Shown piece after piece: positions 59,388-64,000 of a stretch of 64,000 bases of DNA; within the stretch, counting starts at the first letter, position 1; each line of letters begins with the position of its first letter. The stretch comes from Zizania palustris (taxonomy: Eukaryota; Streptophyta; Magnoliopsida; Poales; Poaceae), in NCBI GenBank assembly GCA_019279435.1, contig JAAALK010000079.1, positions 84,004,162-84,068,161 of the forward strand, in the 5' to 3' direction. The notes below the pieces were generated by a model. That model did not search any database. It was not told the DNA's origin and saw only the letters and a program-made list of their open reading frames with translations. The translations under genes were made by a program, and so were the position numbers.

Positions 59388-59851
59388 TGAAGGATTTGAG
59401 AAACCAAGTTGAGATGTGCCTTGGTTTTTTTAGTGATGAGTGATTGACAAATATGCTCTTGACAAACCAAATTTGGGAATTGTGTTTGCTGAGTGAAGTT
59501 GTCTTTTGGTTTGGTTAGTAGTTTGAAGATGTCGTGTACCTAAGGGTTCAGTGTTTGGAAAAAATGGTTGTTTGTCTCTTGATGTGCAGGACGGGGATGC
59601 AACCTTACTGTTAACAACAAATGATCAAGACTAGGTGGGAATCTTGGTACTGGAGGATCAAGGAGGCTGGGTGAAGTAAAGCTTGGTCCAAGGGTTGTTC
59701 AGAGGCTTTCTGGATGGATGGTCTCAAAAACGGGCACACTGAATAGAGACCGATAGTCAAAGACCCTCGAAGCGAGGCACTTTGAAGGTATTCTCTAGAG
59801 GGAGGCACTTTGAAGGATGACAGACGAAGACCTCCAAAACGAGGCACTTCA
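59388..59851 (+). repeat. LTR-like fragment beside the polypurine tract
   Basis: Follows GCAAGTGGGAGAT with TGAAGGATTTGAGAAACCAAG and then AGTGATGAGTGATTGACAAA. The latter part matches the start of the Sirevirus-like LTRs at 10007 and 23228 read on the minus strand. Whether it is the true 3' LTR start of the Copia interior or an inserted LTR piece is unclear. Confidence 0.45.
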
Positions 59852-60435
59852 TGAAAGTGCATCAAGGTGCATCTAGGCCCCTATTTTATTTTGGTGTATT
59901 AATGACAATATTGATCAAATGCTACTAATCAAGTTGCTAAGATGATTGCAGAGATTTCACAAGAAAAGCAATTTCCATTGAAACAAATTTGGAGAAGAAG
60001 CTCCATTTGGTCCAAATAGGCTCAAAGGTTAAAATTATTGTTTTATTCTTTATATTGAGTCTAGGATCATTGTACTATTAAGAGGGATGCATTTGGGTTT
60101 TGTTCCAAAACTTTGTGCTTAAAGAAAAACTTTTTGAAAGATTTTTGGACAATTTTAAATTGAGTTCCAGAATTTTTATACTGATCAGAAACTTCCGATT
60201 TGAGCTCTCGGTCTTAAAATTAAAAATCATCGGAACTTTTGATTTGGATCGGAACTTTTGATTTGAGCTCTTGGTCTTGAATTATATTTTCCATTGGAAC
60301 TTCCGATTTGATATCTTGGTTTGGAATTTATTTTTAATCGAAACTTCCGATGTGCCATTGGAACTTCCGAGGTGGGAAGCCAAAAGTGCCCTAACGGTCA
60401 GAATTTTGGGGGTGGAATAAAAACCCCCTCCACCC
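59852..60435 (+). repeat. 3' LTR of element H, truncated by element E
   Basis: Starts TGAAAGTGCATCAAGGTGC and matches 56485-57200 with many differences. It stops after ACCCCCTCCACCCA, just past the TATA-like GGAATAAAAACC, where element E begins. Repeated CGGAACTTYYGAT motifs occupy 60180-60380. Confidence 0.8.
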
Positions 60436-60952
60436 ATGTTGGGTGAAAATACTTCATCCTCATGATCCTCCAAGATTCCAAGAAAATACATTATACAATG
60501 AAGATAAAGGCAAGGGTCTTAATCTCGGAGCCCAAGACGCCTCCCAAACTGAAGGGCTCGAAGCCGAAGGGTCCGTCTAGGCTCCAGTCCGAAAAGACCC
60601 TCCGAAAGGCTCCCTCTCTAGAGTAGAAGACAACCTGAAGGATGGGACGTCTGCTTTATCAACATCCTTTGAGCATGTTTTACCATATTAACCCTATAAG
60701 GGATACCGGAATAGTATCCAGTATTCGGTTGTAATTAAGGGGTAAAAATGTCTTTTCCTTAGATATTTTACCTATAAATACCCCCCTTCTCGCCCTGTAA
60801 GAGGCATCGAATATTCAGATATTCAATACACACTTCGAACTATTCCGAGCTATTATCCTATTCAGAGGCTTGAGATAGTTCGTATTCACAAACACTTCGT
60901 TTGCTAGTTCTTGATCTTATAGAACCTGTTAGCATAATCCATTGCGCCAACA
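60436..60952 (+). repeat. 5' LTR of element E
   Basis: 517 bp, starts TGTTGGGTGAAAATACTTC, ends GCGCCAACA, TATA box CCTATAAATACC near 60770. The start aligns with the minus-strand start of the element B LTR. Confidence 0.85.
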
Positions 60953-61198
60953 GTTGACGCCGTCCGTGGGGAACTTAGTACTAAAAGCTAGTTCTTTGCC
61001 ACTTCCTGTATTTCGAAGTACGTTTGCGGAGGGAGCTTCGGAGTCCCAGGATTCCGCGCACCCTTCGGCAAGGAGCTTCAAGTACAGTTCGATGGTATTT
61101 CTCGCCTTCCACCATCTGAGCTCTGTCGGTGCTCCAAACTATGTTAGTTCCCGAGACCCGAAGGACCCCTCTGGAGGAAGTGAGAACCTCCCCGAAGA

Positions 61199-62372
61199 CA
61201 TGGCCGCTCAGATGGCCCGACTTTAGGAGGAGGTGGAAAGATAGAGGCAAGAGACTGCGGACAGGCTTCGTCCTCAGGCCAACCCTACCGCTTCGGAGAC
61301 GCATCAAGACGACGACCCCGATTACTATCCCGAAGCCCCCAAGTCCGAGCGAGCACCAAGAATGCCTCCTTCGACGATGAGTCTCCGCTGCACGTGGACT
61401 TGCAAAAGGTGCACTTCGATCCCAGGTTCCGAGCCTCGAAGCTGCACAAATACTCCGAAGGGGCAGACCCCGGGGAATTCTCCCGCTCTTATGCTCTTGC
61501 AATAGAAGCTAGCAGAGGGGTCCAAAATACGATGGCAAAGTGTTTTCCCATTGCATTAGAAGGCATAGCCCTTCGTTGGTTTTGGTCTCTAAAGCCAGGA
61601 TCAATTAAGTCGTGGGAGCAGTTGAAGAAGAAATTCGTGAGTAACTTCGAGGGGACTTTCGTAGCCCCGATGTCTACTGGAAGCCTTTTTTAGGTGAAAC
61701 AGCAGACGAGAGAAACTCTTCGGCAATACTTCACGCGCTTCGCCCACACCAATTCTCAGATCAAGGGGTTGTCCACGTCATCTATCATGGATGCGACACG
61801 CGAAGGTATAATGAACCCTGGCCTCCTCGACAAATCAACCGGAAGGCGGTGTCTTCAGTGGCACAACTAATGGCAAACTTCGAGCAGTATGCCAAATCAG
61901 AAGAAGGGTGTCTTCAGAGGACTTCTTTGTCCACACCAACCCTTCCCCAAGAAGTCAAGATGGAGCCAAGGGCTCCGAGTCCTCCGTAGGCTCCCTTCGA
62001 TAATCGTTCTCACGGTCAGAGAAGGGGAAGGAAGCACCCTCACTCCAAAGTATTGAATTTTGCCCCCTCCTCTCCAAAGATGCCTTCCAACTATCAGCAG
62101 GCTCAAGGCAACAAAGCTAGTGGCTCGAGACCACCAAGGAAGCCAGCTGGCCAAAGCCAGACTTTCCTTTATTGTGTGAATGGTGAAAACATAAGCCACG
62201 CCACCAAGGATTGCAAGTCCATACTAGCTCTCCGGAGCAAGTATCTTGAGAGAAGCTTGGATCGAAGCACTGCAGACCGAGCCCCTCCGGTAGCACGACC
62301 AAAGCCCGTGCAAGCCATCGGACGTGTAGGCAACCTTGAAGCCCCTATGCAACCTCCGGTGGCCAACATTAT
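61199..62372 (+). pseudogene. gag of element E
   Basis: Matches element B gag: MAAQMARL start, then LHKYSEGADPGEFSRSYALAIEAS and CFPIALEGIALRWFWSLKPGSIKSWEQL (61394-61693), YFTRFAHTNSQIKGLSTSS and the nucleic-acid binding segment FLYCVNGENISHATKDC (62165-62215). TAG stops at 61224, 61242 and 61691 correspond to CAG, TGG and CAG codons in element B. A frame change lies near 61370 and more near 61840. Protease and later parts would follow after element F. Confidence 0.88.
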
Positions 62373-63142
62373 TGTTGATAGCAAAAAATGGCATTAATGG
62401 CTAGATTGTCAAAATATCAATTTTGGTAATTTGGGCCGAAAATACACATGTCCAGGGTCTGTCTGAAGCCCTACAGGGCCAAAGTCCATTGAGCTATGGG
62501 CTCCGAAAGCCTCTAGCCAGCCCATGGGCTTCGGTCGGGAAGCCTTCGGAGGCCCACGCTGCCGAAGCTTCGACCCAAGGAGTAGGCCTCGATGGGCCTG
62601 GCCGAAGCCCACTTCGGTAGAGGTAGAATTGTGTGCGTTTCTAGCTCAATCTTTATCTCTATCTGGCCGGATTAATAGCAGATTAGATTAGGAATTAAGG
62701 TCCTATAAATAGAGAGGCAAGGCCGGCGTAGAAACCCCCCCAACTCAAACCAAACCAAAGCCCCATGCTTTGATCATATTTACTTTACCTTTATTTTCCT
62801 GTACCTCTTCGTGGGTTTGCCTGGAAGCCCTCCGCCGGCCACTACGAAACAGTGGTAACCCTTGTTACTTCGCTTGTGAAGTATCCGTTAATCTACGTAA
62901 TAGATTGCTATCGCCTTGTTACTTCGCTTGTGAAGTATCCGCTAATCTGCGTAACAGATTGCTACCTTCGCTACTAGTGCAACACTTAGCAAAATTTGGT
63001 CCTCAGGCCGAATTGGTACTTCGAATCATCTTTGCTACAGGTTCCTACGTTCGGAGCTACTTCGTCGGAGGAGTCCGGAGCTGAGAGATCGGTTTTGGAG
63101 GTCCCAGGACACCCTTCGGCGGGGCACGTTTTCGTGTCAACA
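62373..63142 (+). repeat. 5' LTR of element F with internal 54-bp duplication
   Basis: 770 bp; TATA box CCTATAAATAGAG near 62702. A 54-bp unit beginning CTTGTTACTTCGCTTG is tandemly duplicated (62861-62914 and 62915-62968), downstream of the likely transcription start. Confidence 0.85.
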
Positions 63143-63179
63143 CACTTTTTGGCGACTCCACCGGGGAAGGCTACGCCAA

Positions 63180-64000
63180 CATGACAAGTACGTATACATC
63201 GGCCGCCGGTACATCCACATCGACTACTACGTCTACACCGCCGACGGACACAATAGGAGGCGCGGATATCGACAACCGCAACATCTTGACACCAACACTT
63301 GAAGATATCCCCGCAGAAGACTAAGCAGAGATCGAGGCAAAGTTAAAGGCACTCCAAGACATGATGCTTGGGGGCTACATCAAGACACTTTATCTTCTTT
63401 AGAAATTGAACAAAAAATAGCCGCATCAGTAGATCAAGCCGTTAGCGCTTCACTAGCCAACCGTTTAGATTAGGCAGTCAGCTCCCAGGTAGAGGCAACT
63501 CTTAGGAGGTTTGGCTTTACTGAGGCCGCACCCCCGATTCCCATTGCTAGTGCACCACCAGCAAACCACGTATATGGTAGGACTAACGACAACACCAGCA
63601 CAATCATATCTCCGGCCTCATCACTTATGGCCGAGACCAATCATTACACCTACAGTCAAACTAACACTGCATACCACGCACCACCACCTGTGCCGGTTTC
63701 CACGCTACCCGCACCACATGCGCAGGCGCTCGGACACGAACACACCATACAAATAGCGCGCAGGGAAGAGGCCCATGGCCGACACGCTGATATCCCACCG
63801 CGTGTCGCGCCCCCGCATGAGAGGCGCATGCAAGCAACGTACCAAGATGACAAAGAGGAGTGGGTCCGTGCACTATTTAGAGAGTGTGCCGGCTTCGTGC
63901 CCAAGGGACGGGTTAGGGTTTACCGTAAGCCATACCCCGACCATCTTGATACAGTGCCCTACCCCGCGACTATAGAATCCCTGAATTCACTACGTTTGAT
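63180..64000 (+). pseudogene. gag-like region of element F, partial
   Basis: Starts at ATGACAAGT near 63180 as a Thr/Ser-rich chain, with stops (TAA, TAG) within 80 codons. From about 63490 a frame reads TEAAPPIPIASAPPANHVYG, later AGFVPKGRVRVYRKPYPDHLD near the window end. Charged and proline-rich text followed by the YRKPYP motif resembles the start of plant Gypsy gag. The rest lies outside the window. Confidence 0.6.

Larger units (their letters stand above)
56485..60435 (+). mobile_element. Deleted Copia element H
   Basis: A plus-strand Copia element: 5' LTR (56485-57678), PBS, then almost at once an RT/RNase H remnant (57740-58800), a non-coding 3' region, an LTR-like fragment (59388-59851) and a 3' LTR (from 59852) cut at 60435 by element E. 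Gag, protease and integrase are gone. Two different LTR types flank the same interior, so the unit may be a chimera of nested copies. Confidence 0.7.
60436..62372 (+). mobile_element. Tat-type Gypsy element E, partial
   Basis: Plus-strand: 5' LTR (60436-60952), PBS (60955-60972, TGACGCC... variant) and gag, then cut by element F at 62372. Closely related to element B in LTR ends, leader and gag. It is inserted into the 3' LTR of Copia H; the left target sequence would be ACCCA, with the right copy outside the window. Confidence 0.85.
62373..64000 (+). mobile_element. LTR retrotransposon F, 5' part
   Basis: 5' LTR (62373-63142) with perfect inverted ends TGTTGA/TCAACA, PBS TGGCGACTCCACCGGGGA (63150-63167) and a decayed gag start. 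Inserted into element E; the left flank is ATTAT. Continues beyond the window. Probably Gypsy, from the PBS type and gag-like text. Confidence 0.8.

Overview
The window is plant nuclear DNA, most likely from a panicoid grass of the Saccharum/Sorghum/Miscanthus/Zea group. The evidence is the dense nesting of Gypsy (Tat and Tekay types) and Sirevirus-like Copia LTR retrotransposons, a CACTA element carrying TTTGCCGAGTG subterminal repeats, Helitrons, and one intron-bearing housekeeping gene with a ribosomal-protein promoter. No family was matched to a database; names rest on motifs read from the sequence.

Left nest (1-41410). A minus-strand Tat-type element with an antisense coding remnant (1-6973) has a Tekay-type solo LTR (2781-6179) inside its LTR, with a perfect ATAAT target duplication. 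Then come a Sirevirus-like LTR (8231-10007) and a truncated Tat element with gag, protease, RT and RNase H remnants (about 10400-14798). A decayed plus-strand Copia element, called D1 here, lies in three blocks (14799-15525, 23229-23910, 36127 to about 37580). It is split by a gag-only Sirevirus-like element (15526-23228, TSD AAAGG) and by a Tekay-type Gypsy element of about 12.2 kb (23911-36126). The 3' part of another LTR element follows (about 37581-41410).

Gene island (41411-56484). The one clearly intact host gene encodes cytosolic ribosomal protein S15 (41800-43205, four coding exons, 154 residues). After it come a 96-bp SINE with 10-bp target duplications and a Helitron 3' terminus whose body carries intron-retaining fragments of two unrelated genes on one strand: starch synthase I and the NAR1/GOLLUM Fe-S assembly factor. 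A CACTA end fragment, a complete non-autonomous CACTA element (50796-53174), a 355-bp Helitron (54057-54411) and a degenerate repeat field complete the island.

Right nest (56485-64000). A Copia element with most of its coding region deleted is interrupted by a Tat-type element at 60436, which is interrupted by another LTR element at 62373 that runs off the window.

Most premature stops in the decayed retroelement genes are TAG at sites where CAG is expected, or where CAG is still present in a sister copy in this window. That is the pattern expected from deamination of methylated CHG cytosines.
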